A DNA stretch of 38,787 bases, from assembly GCA_900553415.1 (NCBI GenBank), contig USDH01000002.1:1-38787 (forward strand). Reading direction: 5' to 3'. Both the position numbers and the translations under genes were made by a program. This stretch comes from an uncultured Collinsella sp. (GTDB lineage Bacteria > Actinomycetota > Coriobacteriia > Coriobacteriales > Coriobacteriaceae). Positions 8,248 through 15,096 of the stretch are shown here, in pieces. Each line of letters begins with the position of its first letter. Position 1 is the stretch's first letter. The notes below the pieces were generated by a model. It was not told where the DNA came from. It did no database searches and worked only from the letters and a program-made list of their open reading frames with translations.

Positions 8248-8468
8248 GCAATCACGTTTTGCGACGTGTTGCCATCGCTCCTATTCGCATATATCAACAG
8301 GTTATTTCGCCCTTATTGCCTGACGCCTGCATTTATTACCCAACGTGCTCGCAATACGCCGTCCAGGCGATTGAGAAGCACGGTGTTTTGAGAGGCTGCT
8401 GGCTTGCCGTGAGGCGCATCGCTCGCTGCAATCCCCTGCACGTCGGCGGTTATGACCCTGTGCCCTAG
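8244..8468 (+). CDS. yidD: Membrane protein insertion efficiency factor YidD
   Basis: A 74-residue protein with the family pattern: YQQVISPLLPDACIYYPTCSQYAVQAI in the middle and LHVGGYDPVP at the end, with the CxYYPTCSxY cysteine motif intact. In other bacteria YidD sits at the inner membrane and aids YidC-dependent insertion. It overlaps rnpA by four bases and precedes yidC by 29 bases, the usual rnpA-yidD-yidC arrangement. Confidence 0.95.
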   Translation: MSNHVLRRVAIAPIRIYQQVISPLLPDACIYYPTCSQYAVQAIEKHGVLRGCWLAVRRIARCNPLHVGGYDPVP

Positions 8469-8497
8469 CGGGCACTCGCTATCGGAGGAAAACTTAC

Positions 8498-9268
8498 ATG
8501 TGGGATTGGATCGTTAACATCCTTTTCGAGCTGCTCAAGCTCATCCAGACCTTTGCGGTCGACTGGGGCCTGTCCATCATCATCCTGGTGGTCATCATCC
8601 GTCTGCTGCTGACGCCGCTCATGCTCAAGTCGACCAAGTCGACGGCTCGCATGCAGGTGCTGCAGCCCAAGATGCTCGAGATCCAGGAGCGCTATGCCGA
8701 CGATCCTCAGCGTCAGGCCGAGGAGATGCAGAAGTTCTACAGCGAGAACAAGTTCAATCCGCTGTCCGGCTGCCTGCCGCTTCTGATTCAGATGCCTATC
8801 CTGTTTGCCCTGTTTACGCTGCTTCGTAACCTGCCGCAGTACTTTAACGAGGGCACGTTCTCGTTCTTCAACATCCTGCCCGACCTGACCACCACGCCGA
8901 GCGCTTCCTTTGCCGATGGCTTTATGGTTGCACTGCCCGCGCTGGTCTGCCTGATCCTGTTCGCCGTTCTGACCCTGATTCCGCAGCTCTATATGTCGCG
9001 CAACCAGACCGGCCAGCAGGCTCAGAGCATGCGTATGATGGCCGTTGTCATGACGGTCATGATGCTTTGGATGGGCTGGAGCCTTCCCGTTGGTGTTCTG
9101 CTGTACTACGACGTCTCGTCTGCTTGGCAGGTTATCCAGCAGATTTTTGTGACGCAGAAGGTCATCGACAAGGCGAAGGCCGATGAGGAGGAGCGTCTTA
9201 AGAACGCGCCGCTGCAGGTTGAGGTCACTCGTCGCGAGAAGAAGCCGCGCCCGCACAAGAAGAAGTAG
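8498..9268 (+). CDS. yidC: Membrane protein insertase YidC/Oxa1
   Basis: A 256-residue insertase of the short Gram-positive type. Hydrophobic segments are visible at about residues 20-43 (WGLSIIILVVIIRLLLTPLM), 90-110, 145-165 and 185-215. The conserved arginine (R34) of the hydrophilic groove is in VVIIRLLLTPL. It lacks the large periplasmic P1 domain of proteobacterial YidC. No lipobox cysteine is visible at the N-terminus, unlike SpoIIIJ-type proteins. The C-terminal tail is lysine/arginine-rich, as expected for ribosome contact. The ATG at 8498 follows GGAGG at a normal distance. Confidence 0.95.
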   Translation: MWDWIVNILFELLKLIQTFAVDWGLSIIILVVIIRLLLTPLMLKSTKSTARMQVLQPKMLEIQERYADDPQRQAEEMQKFYSENKFNPLSGCLPLLIQMPILFALFTLLRNLPQYFNEGTFSFFNILPDLTTTPSASFADGFMVALPALVCLILFAVLTLIPQLYMSRNQTGQQAQSMRMMAVVMTVMMLWMGWSLPVGVLLYYDVSSAWQVIQQIFVTQKVIDKAKADEEERLKNAPLQVEVTRREKKPRPHKKK

Positions 9269-9285
9269 CGGGATATCAATCTTAT

Positions 9286-9297
9286 TTAGGTACCTAA
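9286..9297. repeat. Palindrome TTAGGTACCTAA, copy 1
   Basis: A perfect 12-bp palindrome between yidC and jag. An identical copy, also followed by C, is at 12790-12801 after the last gene of the parAB group. Function unknown. Confidence 0.6.
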
Positions 9298-9312
9298 CTT
9301 TTGGAGTACGTT

Positions 9313-9882
9313 ATGTCTGAAGAGATCATCGAGGATATGCTTGAGGAGGTTGCCCCGCAGGTCGCGGGCGATTATCCCGAGATTGCACAGCGCTACAAGG
9401 CTGGTGAAGAGCTGACCGACGAGGAGCTCGACACCATTGCCGATGTTGCGATTTCCATCCTGCGTTCCATCCTTTCGCACTTCGATGCCGCCAACTCTCC
9501 TATCGATGAGTATGAGGGCGACGAGGGTGAGCTGATTCTGGATGTAACGGCTCCCGACCTTGCTGTTCTCATTGGCCGTCATGGTCGCACCCTTGATGCC
9601 CTTCAGGTTATGTTCTCTTTGCTGGTGAGCCGCAAGCTTGGCTTTAGGTATCCGGTTGTAGTGGACGTCGAGGGATACAAGAGCCGCCGTCAGGACAAGG
9701 TTGCCTCCATGGCTCAGTCTGCAGCCGAGCGTGCCATCCGCACTCATAAGAGTGTTTCGCTTCCGCCCATGAATGCCTATGAGCGTCGACTGGTTCACAT
9801 TGCACTTCGTGGCAATGATGCCGTCGATACTCATTCTGAGGGTTCTGACCCTGATCGCCATGTGGTGATTGTTGCTCGATAA
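9313..9882 (+). CDS. jag: Jag/KhpB family RNA-binding protein
   Basis: A 189-residue protein with an acidic N-terminal segment (residues 1-60). A KH domain follows, whose loop reads IGRHGRTLDALQ (near residue 92), and then a C-terminal R3H domain with ERRLVHIAL. In Gram-positives Jag/KhpB binds RNA and influences cell elongation and division; direct function here is inferred from the family. I chose ATG 9313 because GGAG (9303-9306) lies six bases upstream; a TTG at 9301 would overlap that site. It follows yidC closely, as usual. A strong terminator at 9903-9932 ends this unit. Confidence 0.94.
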   Translation: MSEEIIEDMLEEVAPQVAGDYPEIAQRYKAGEELTDEELDTIADVAISILRSILSHFDAANSPIDEYEGDEGELILDVTAPDLAVLIGRHGRTLDALQVMFSLLVSRKLGFRYPVVVDVEGYKSRRQDKVASMAQSAAERAIRTHKSVSLPPMNAYERRLVHIALRGNDAVDTHSEGSDPDRHVVIVAR

Positions 9883-9902
9883 TCTGCTCGAGCTTATGCT
9901 AA

Positions 9903-9932
9903 GGGGACGTGGTTTCCACGCCCCCTTTTTTT
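9903..9932 (+). terminator. Rho-independent terminator after jag
   Basis: GGGGaCGTGG pairs with CCACG-CCCC around a TTT loop, followed by seven T (9926-9932). It ends the rpmH-jag transcription unit. Confidence 0.88.
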
Positions 9933-9978
9933 GTCAAAAGTTCTCGATACACTGATTTTTGTCAGAAAGGAGCTTTCG

Positions 9979-10716
9979 TTGTTAGTACTTACTGGTCAGC
10001 AGGCTGACGAGATGTTGAGTCGCCTAACTTCCTATTGTAAAGAGTATTCCTTGAGCGTAACTGATGTTGAGCTGAGGAAATGTATTCAACATTTGGATTT
10101 GGTTCTGGAAACAAATAAGACAACCAATCTCACCCGTATTCTTAACGTAGAGGATGCTGCCGTACTTCATATCCTCGACTCACTTGTTTTGCTCCCCTAT
10201 ATCAATAAGGCTCCTGAGGGAGCTTTGCTCGATATGGGTACAGGTGCGGGCTTCCCTGGTATTCCGTTAACGCTAGCCACGCATCGTAAAGCTACTTATA
10301 TTGACTCTGTTGGCAAGAAGGTTGATGCTGTCAATTCCTTTGTCCATGCTCTTGGATTAAAACATGCTCATGCGGTTCATGATCGTCTTGAAGAATATGC
10401 TCGAAGCCATAAAAAGCAGTTCTCTGTCGTAACCGCCCGCGCACTGGCCCCTCTACCGATTCTTGTTGAGTATGCGGCTCCGTTCCTCAAGGATGGAGGT
10501 CTATTTGTTATCACCAAGGGCAATCCTTCGGATGAGGAGCTTGCTTCCGGCATGTCAGCAGCTAAGATTTGCGGCTTCACTTCGCTTCTGAATGACGCAA
10601 TCGATTTGCCTGAGGGCTTGGGCCACAGGGAGTTCATTGTTCTTAAGAAGAGTCATCCAGCATCTGTTTCATTGCCTCGTGCAAATGGCATGGCTAAGAA
10701 GAATCCGCTTGCCTAG
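9979..10716 (+). CDS. rsmG: 16S rRNA (guanine527-N7)-methyltransferase RsmG (GidB)
   Basis: A 245-residue SAM-dependent methyltransferase that modifies G527 of 16S rRNA. The SAM-binding motif LLDMGTGAGFPGIPL is near residue 84, and the NLTRI motif of the family precedes it. TARALAPLPILVEYAAP is the typical downstream segment. I chose TTG 9979 because AAGGAG lies six bases upstream; the frame is open further left but overlaps the jag terminator. Base composition is more AT-rich than the genes to the left. It stands just before the parS cluster and parAB, the common rsmG-parA-parB arrangement. Confidence 0.94.
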   Translation: MLVLTGQQADEMLSRLTSYCKEYSLSVTDVELRKCIQHLDLVLETNKTTNLTRILNVEDAAVLHILDSLVLLPYINKAPEGALLDMGTGAGFPGIPLTLATHRKATYIDSVGKKVDAVNSFVHALGLKHAHAVHDRLEEYARSHKKQFSVVTARALAPLPILVEYAAPFLKDGGLFVITKGNPSDEELASGMSAAKICGFTSLLNDAIDLPEGLGHREFIVLKKSHPASVSLPRANGMAKKNPLA

Positions 10717-10717
10717 A

Positions 10718-10733
10718 TGTTTCACGTGAAACA
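10718..10733. promoter_or_regulatory. parS site 1
   Basis: TGTTTCACGTGAAACA, a perfect palindrome identical to the Bacillus-type parS centromere sequence bound by ParB. It begins two bases after the rsmG stop. Confidence 0.95.
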
Positions 10734-10756
10734 TAATGGATACTAACAACTTGCAG

Positions 10757-10772
10757 TGTTTCACGTGAAACA
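10757..10772. promoter_or_regulatory. parS site 2
   Basis: A second perfect TGTTTCACGTGAAACA, 39 bases after the first site and in the rsmG-parA gap. Confidence 0.95.
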
Positions 10773-10795
10773 TGGCGGTTGATATCGAATCGGAA

Positions 10796-10811
10796 TGTTT
10801 CACGTGAAACA
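10796..10811. promoter_or_regulatory. parS site 3
   Basis: A third perfect TGTTTCACGTGAAACA, again 39 bases after the previous one. It is 40 bases before the parA start, so ParB loading may also affect parAB transcription (inference). The 39-bp periodicity puts the sites at near-integral helical turns. Confidence 0.95.
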
Positions 10812-10850
10812 TCCTCCGTTTGACAGCTTTAATACACACCAGGAGGGACC

Positions 10851-11651
10851 GTGGGATTTCGCGACGTTAAGCGTTCTAAGAACGCAAAAGACACGCGTAT
10901 CATTGCAATCATCAATCAAAAAGGCGGCGTCGGTAAGTCAACGACAGCTGTAAATCTTGCAGCAGCACTTGGTGAGCAGGGTCGTAAGACACTGATTGTC
11001 GATTTTGATCCGCAGGGAAACAGTACCAGTGGATTTGGAATTGAAAAAGAAGACCTTGATCACTGCATCTATGATGCATTGTTGAATGATGTGCCGGCAG
11101 AATCGCTTGTTCTTGATACAAATTGCAAAAAGGTATTTGTAATTCCGGCAACAATTCAGCTTGCAGGCGCAGAAATTGAGCTCGTAAGCGCAATTGCTCG
11201 TGAAACCCGCCTCAAAGATTTGCTTGAGCCGATTCAGGACGAGTTCGATTTCATTTTCATTGACTGTCCTCCTTCGCTCGGCCTGCTTACTATCAACGCC
11301 TTGACCGCAGCAGACAGCGTTTTGATTCCGATCCAGTGCGAGTATTATGCACTCGAGGGCGTTACGAAGCTGCTTGAGTCAATGAAGATGGTCAAATCAC
11401 GTCTGAACAAGGGCTTAGACACCTATGGAGTGCTTATGACCATGTATGACTCGCGTACTTCACTATCGAATCAGGTTGTTGAGGAGGTTCAATCCTACTT
11501 TGGTGATAAAGCGTTTAAGACGCTAATCCCACGTACGGTTAAAATCTCTGAAGCTCCGTCTTTTGGAGAACCGGTAATTACCTATGCACCTCAGAATAAG
11601 GGTGCAAAAGCGTATATGAACCTTGCAAAAGAGGTGATCAAGCGTGCCTAG
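10851..11651 (+). CDS. parA: Chromosome partitioning ATPase ParA/Soj
   Basis: A 266-residue deviant-Walker ATPase that forms nucleoid-bound gradients to move ParB-parS complexes. The motif KGGVGKST is at residues 24-31 with the signature lysine K24. The A' motif DFDPQGNST is at 50-58, and FIDCPPSLG forms the Walker B region. The start is GTG at 10851 with AGGAGGG (10841-10847) upstream, preceded by three parS sites. It overlaps parB by eight bases. The N-terminal extension of about 14 residues is short and basic, typical of chromosomal rather than plasmid type Ia ParA. Confidence 0.97.
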   Translation: MGFRDVKRSKNAKDTRIIAIINQKGGVGKSTTAVNLAAALGEQGRKTLIVDFDPQGNSTSGFGIEKEDLDHCIYDALLNDVPAESLVLDTNCKKVFVIPATIQLAGAEIELVSAIARETRLKDLLEPIQDEFDFIFIDCPPSLGLLTINALTAADSVLIPIQCEYYALEGVTKLLESMKMVKSRLNKGLDTYGVLMTMYDSRTSLSNQVVEEVQSYFGDKAFKTLIPRTVKISEAPSFGEPVITYAPQNKGAKAYMNLAKEVIKRA

Positions 11652-12549
11652 TGCAAAGAAACGTGGCGGATTGGGACGTGGACTCAATGCTTTGGTCTCA
11701 GAGGCCGAGTATGAGACCGGTGGTTCGGCTGCATCGGCTCCAAATGTCGCATCTGAAACGAAACTACCTATTGAGGATATCGTTCCCAACCCTAATCAGC
11801 CGCGAATTCACTTTAACGAAACTGAACTTCGCGAGTTGAGCGAGTCAATCCAAGAACATGGCGTTTTGCAGCCTCTTTTGGTTCGCAAGCATGGAAACGG
11901 CTATGAGATCATCGCTGGTGAGCGTCGTTACCAGGCGTCGAAGCTTGCTGGTCTTGAGGAGCTGCCTGTCATCATTAAAGATGTTAATGATGAAGAGATG
12001 CTGGCTCTTGCTCTTATCGAAAACCTTCAGCGTTCTGATCTGAATCCCGTCGAAGAGGCTAAGGGCTATCGCCAGCTTATCGATGCCAGCGGTATGACCC
12101 AGGAAGCATTGTCGAAGGCGGTAAGCAAGTCACGCTCTGCAATTACAAACTCACTGCGTCTTCTCGATCTCCCCGAGGTAGTTCAGCAGATGATTTTTGA
12201 GGGCAAACTTACTGCTGGTCATGCACGTGCGATTCTTGCAGTTCCCTATGAGGACGCGCGTATTCGACTTGCAGAGAAGGTTGTTGCGGAGGGCCTTTCC
12301 GTAAGAGCGACAGAAAATCTTGCTCCGTTGTTTTCTGCCGGGGAGACACCTAGGACGCCTAGGCCTGCAACGCCTCAGTCTTTTAAAAAGGCTGCCCGTG
12401 TGCTTCGTCAGGTATTTAATACCAACGTGCGTGTGAAGAGCTCGCGTGGAAAGAATAAGATTGAGATTGAGTTTAAAGACGAGGAAGAGCTCTCTCGTAT
12501 TCTTGGCGAAATGATTCAGTTTGATCAAGGAGGCCAAGATGAGGAATAA
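11644..12549 (+). CDS. parB: Chromosome partitioning protein ParB/Spo0J
   Basis: A 301-residue CTP-dependent DNA clamp loading at parS. The N-terminal KRGGLGRGLNALV segment carries the usual ParA-stimulating arginine/lysine patch. The CTP-binding GERRY box is at 92-96 and ENLQRSDLNPVEEA near 128-141. A helix-turn-helix around 155-175 (LSKAVSKSRSAITNSLRLL) reads parS. The C-terminal dimerisation region follows a Pro/Thr-rich linker. The start is GTG at 11644 within the parA end; the stop overlaps the next gene by 11 bases. Confidence 0.97.
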   Translation: MPSAKKRGGLGRGLNALVSEAEYETGGSAASAPNVASETKLPIEDIVPNPNQPRIHFNETELRELSESIQEHGVLQPLLVRKHGNGYEIIAGERRYQASKLAGLEELPVIIKDVNDEEMLALALIENLQRSDLNPVEEAKGYRQLIDASGMTQEALSKAVSKSRSAITNSLRLLDLPEVVQQMIFEGKLTAGHARAILAVPYEDARIRLAEKVVAEGLSVRATENLAPLFSAGETPRTPRPATPQSFKKAARVLRQVFNTNVRVKSSRGKNKIEIEFKDEEELSRILGEMIQFDQGGQDEE

Positions 12550-12793
12550 GATTTTAACTGTGATTGCATTGGCGACGACTGTCGCGGCTGGTGCCTTCGC
12601 TGGCTATAAGATCGCGACAGACGATGAACTTCGAGGTCGTTTGCTTCGTGGTGCGCAAGATATCGTCGATACTTCCAAGAAGAAAATGGATGTTATGACC
12701 GAAGATGTTGCCATGCGTACTGCTCAGGTAACGAAGAATCCCAAGATTAACCAAGGTTGGGTTAGCAACCAATGGGAAAATGTAGGTTATTAG
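12539..12793 (+). CDS. Small single-pass membrane protein, YtxH-like
   Basis: An 84-residue protein I cannot name with confidence. It has one N-terminal hydrophobic segment with small-residue packing (residues 5-23, ILTVIALATTVAAGAFAGYK), then a soluble, helical and charged tail. This layout resembles YtxH/general-stress membrane proteins. The ATG at 12539 follows AAGGAGG at six bases, better than an upstream in-frame ATG at 12521 lying inside parB. It overlaps parB by 11 bases, so it is co-translated with the segregation genes; a link to segregation is only positional. It ends before the palindrome at 12790 and a terminator at 12822. Confidence 0.7.
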   Translation: MRNKILTVIALATTVAAGAFAGYKIATDDELRGRLLRGAQDIVDTSKKKMDVMTEDVAMRTAQVTKNPKINQGWVSNQWENVGY

Positions 12794-12801
12794 GTACCTA
12801 A
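12790..12801. repeat. Palindrome TTAGGTACCTAA, copy 2
   Basis: Identical to the palindrome at 9286-9297. It overlaps the stop codon region of the small membrane protein gene. The two copies bracket jag-rsmG-parA-parB and the small gene. Confidence 0.6.
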
Positions 12802-12821
12802 CAATTACTCAGCATATTTTG

Positions 12822-12862
12822 AGGGGCCCTTGTCTGATTCATGAGACAAGGACCCCTTATTT
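12822..12862 (+). terminator. Terminator of the rsmG-parAB unit
   Basis: AGGGGcCCTTGTCT (12822-12835) pairs with AGACAAGGaCCCCTT (12844-12858) around an eight-base loop, followed by ATTTT. Confidence 0.8.
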
Positions 12863-12910
12863 TGGCCGTAAAACATGGGACAGGTAGCAGCTAATTCAAA
12901 ATTAAGGTCA

Positions 12911-12954
12911 ATAAATGAAACGACCCCGGTTGCATATTCTGCAACCGGGGTCGT
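12911..12954 (-). terminator. Terminator of rlmN
   Basis: A perfect 15-bp stem (12920-12934 with 12940-12954) has a five-base loop. On the minus strand it is followed by the T-rich TTCATTTAT. It lies about 40 bases beyond the rlmN stop. Confidence 0.85.
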
Positions 12955-12958
12955 TCGA

Positions 12959-12974
12959 TGTTTCACATGAAACG
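12959..12974. promoter_or_regulatory. Degenerate parS-like site downstream of parB
   Basis: TGTTTCACATGAAACG differs from the perfect parS at two of 16 positions. It lies between the rlmN terminator and the rlmN stop codon. It could be a weak fourth ParB site; binding is inferred. Confidence 0.55.
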
Positions 12975-12992
12975 TTTTGGGGTGCGACTCCC

Positions 12993-14045
12993 CTATGCGT
13001 TCTTCTGAACTTTGAAGCGCTGCTTCAGCTGTCCGCAAGCGGCGTCAATATCATTACCACGGGAGTTACGAATCGTGGTCTCGATGCCACGGGACTCAAG
13101 ACGACGCTGAAGATCCTCAACCTTATGAATCGGCGACGGCTTGAGCGGGCTACCCTCGATGTCGTTAAGCTGAATGAGGTTAACGTGGCACAGCGTTCCC
13201 TCACAGAAGTCGCAGAGCGCCTGCATCTCGGGATTCGTATCGTTGACGCCTTCGATCATGGCATACTCATAGGTCGGGCGGCGGCCAGTCTTCTCGGTGT
13301 AGAGCTGAAGCGCTTCGTGAAGGCGAAGCAGCGTGTACTTCTTAACACCGGGCATGAGCTTATTGCGCGTCGACTGGATGGCGGAATGCAGTGAAACAGC
13401 AAGCGTGAACTGCTCGGGGATGTCGGCAAATTTGCGAATACCGGGAATAACGCCACTGGTAGAGACGGTGAGGTGACGAGCGCCGATACCGATGCCATCG
13501 GGGTCGTTGAGGATTCGCAGCGCCTTGAGAACCTCGTCGTAGTTGGCAAACGGCTCGCCCTGGCCCATGAAGACAACGCTCGTGGCGCGCTCGCCAAAGT
13601 CGTTGGATACATGAAGTACCTGGTCGACGATCTCTTGAGCGGTCAGAGAGCGCTTGAGGCCGTTGAGACCGGTAGCGCAAAAGGCACAGCCCATGCCGCA
13701 GCCTGCCTGGGTGGAAACGCAGACGGAAAGCTTGTTACGACGGGGCATGCCGACAGTCTCGACGGAAACGCCGTCGTGGTACTCGAGCAGATACTTGCGC
13801 GAGCCATCTTTGGAAACCTGCTTGGTGATTTCAGTCGGCGTATCAAAGGCAAAAGCCTCTTTAAGCTGCTCACGGAAAGCCTTGGGAAGGTTGGTCATAT
13901 CGTCAAACGAACAAACGTTCTTCTCGAAGACCCATTCGATAAGCTGCTTCGCGCGGAAGGCGGGCTGGCCAAGTTCGGCCACGAGCTCGCGAATATCGTT
14001 TTGGCTCAAGTCGCGAATGTCCTGAGATTTAGTCCTGGGATTCAT
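12993..14045 (-). CDS. rlmN: Dual-specificity RNA methyltransferase RlmN
   Basis: A 350-residue radical-SAM enzyme that methylates C2 of A2503 in 23S rRNA and, in other bacteria, A37 of some tRNAs. The cluster-binding CGMGCAFC motif places cysteines at 116, 120 and 123. The catalytic-region cysteine is near residue 337 in DIDAACGQL, and VFMGQGEP is the usual GEP motif. Length and order are normal. It starts with ATG at 14045, is transcribed alone towards parB, and ends at a strong terminator. Confidence 0.96.
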   Translation of the reverse strand: MNPRTKSQDIRDLSQNDIRELVAELGQPAFRAKQLIEWVFEKNVCSFDDMTNLPKAFREQLKEAFAFDTPTEITKQVSKDGSRKYLLEYHDGVSVETVGMPRRNKLSVCVSTQAGCGMGCAFCATGLNGLKRSLTAQEIVDQVLHVSNDFGERATSVVFMGQGEPFANYDEVLKALRILNDPDGIGIGARHLTVSTSGVIPGIRKFADIPEQFTLAVSLHSAIQSTRNKLMPGVKKYTLLRLHEALQLYTEKTGRRPTYEYAMIEGVNDTNPEMQALCDFCEGTLCHVNLIQLNDIEGSPLKPSPIHKVEDLQRRLESRGIETTIRNSRGNDIDAACGQLKQRFKVQKNA

Positions 14046-14060
14046 GGAAGCCTTTCGATT

Positions 14061-14090
14061 TTGGGGAAACGTAGAGGGTATCGCTACAAT
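14061..14090 (+). promoter_or_regulatory. Probable promoter of the ddl-dinG unit
   Basis: A -35-like TTGGGG (14061-14066) and a -10 TACAAT (14085-14090), 18 bases apart, in the gap between the divergent rlmN and ddl genes. The -35 is weak. Confidence 0.45.
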
Positions 14091-14130
14091 ATGGTATCAG
14101 CTGCAGAAATTATAGAGGAGGAGTCTGCCC

Positions 14131-15096
14131 ATGCCGGGTAAAAGCCTAGAGAACATGCACGTAGCGGTCTTGGCGGGCGGTCATTCCGCCGAGCGCGAGA
14201 TTTCGCTCGATTCGGGAAAGAACGTTGTGGTGGCACTGAAGGAAGCCGGCTACACCTCGGTGGAGCTGCTCGATACGGCCGCTGATGACTTTATGGTAAC
14301 CATGGCAACCGGCGGCTTTGACGTGGCGTTTATCGCCATGCACGGTGCCGGCGGCGAGGATGGTGCCATGCAGGGCGCCATGGAGACCCTGGGTATCCCC
14401 TACACGGCCTCGGGCGTACTTGCCAGCGCCTGCGGTGCCGACAAGGAGGTCTCTAAGCTCCTATACGCCAAGGCGGGCATTCCCATTGCCCCCGGCCTTG
14501 CGCTCGAGGTGGGCGATGAAGTCGATATCGATCATATCGTCGAGGTTTGTGGCGAGCGCTGCTTTGTGAAGCCGGCCGTCAACGGTTCCAGCTATGGCAT
14601 TTCCCTGGTCCATGAGCCCTCCGAGCTGCCCGCGGCAATTGCCAAGGCGTTTGAGTACGGCGACAAAGTGCTGGTCGAGAAGTGCATCGAGGGTACCGAG
14701 ATCACCGTCGGCGTATACGGCGAAGATGACGTACGCGCCCTGCCGATTGTCGAGATTCGTAAGCCCGAGGACTGCGAGTTCTACGATCTGGACGTGAAGT
14801 ATGTCGACCCTACGGACATCCATCGTATTCCGGCGCAGATTTCACCCGAGAATTACGCTCGCGCTCAGGAACTTGCCTGTGCCGCTCACAAGGCCCTCGG
14901 TTGCCTGGGTATCTCGCGCAGCGACTTTATTGTGAGCGAGGACGGCCCCGTTATCCTCGAGACCAATACCATTCCCGGCATGACCGATACGTCGCTGTAT
15001 CCGGATGAGATTCGCCACACAGACGACATGACGTTCCCGCAGGTCTGTGACAGCCTGATCCGTATGGGCCTTCGTCGAGCGGGCATTGCATGCTAA
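14131..15096 (+). CDS. ddl: D-alanine--D-alanine ligase
   Basis: A 321-residue ATP-grasp ligase making D-Ala-D-Ala for the peptidoglycan stem peptide. It begins with the family GGHSAEREISLDSG motif near residue 16. The KPAVNGSSYGISLV segment is the ATP/serine loop, and ILETNTIPGMTDTSLYP is the metal- and substrate-binding C-terminal motif. The start is ATG at 14131 with GAGGAGG upstream. It is slightly shorter than many Ddl proteins, but no block is missing. It overlaps the next gene by seven bases. Confidence 0.94.
   Translation: MPGKSLENMHVAVLAGGHSAEREISLDSGKNVVVALKEAGYTSVELLDTAADDFMVTMATGGFDVAFIAMHGAGGEDGAMQGAMETLGIPYTASGVLASACGADKEVSKLLYAKAGIPIAPGLALEVGDEVDIDHIVEVCGERCFVKPAVNGSSYGISLVHEPSELPAAIAKAFEYGDKVLVEKCIEGTEITVGVYGEDDVRALPIVEIRKPEDCEFYDLDVKYVDPTDIHRIPAQISPENYARAQELACAAHKALGCLGISRSDFIVSEDGPVILETNTIPGMTDTSLYPDEIRHTDDMTFPQVCDSLIRMGLRRAGIAC

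Noticed and set aside
14131..15096. D-Ala-D-Lac ligase (vancomycin-resistance type)
   Set aside because: The gene is single, with no vanH or vanX neighbours, and keeps the FYD..KY pattern of ordinary Ddl, so D-Ala-D-Ala ligase is the simpler call.
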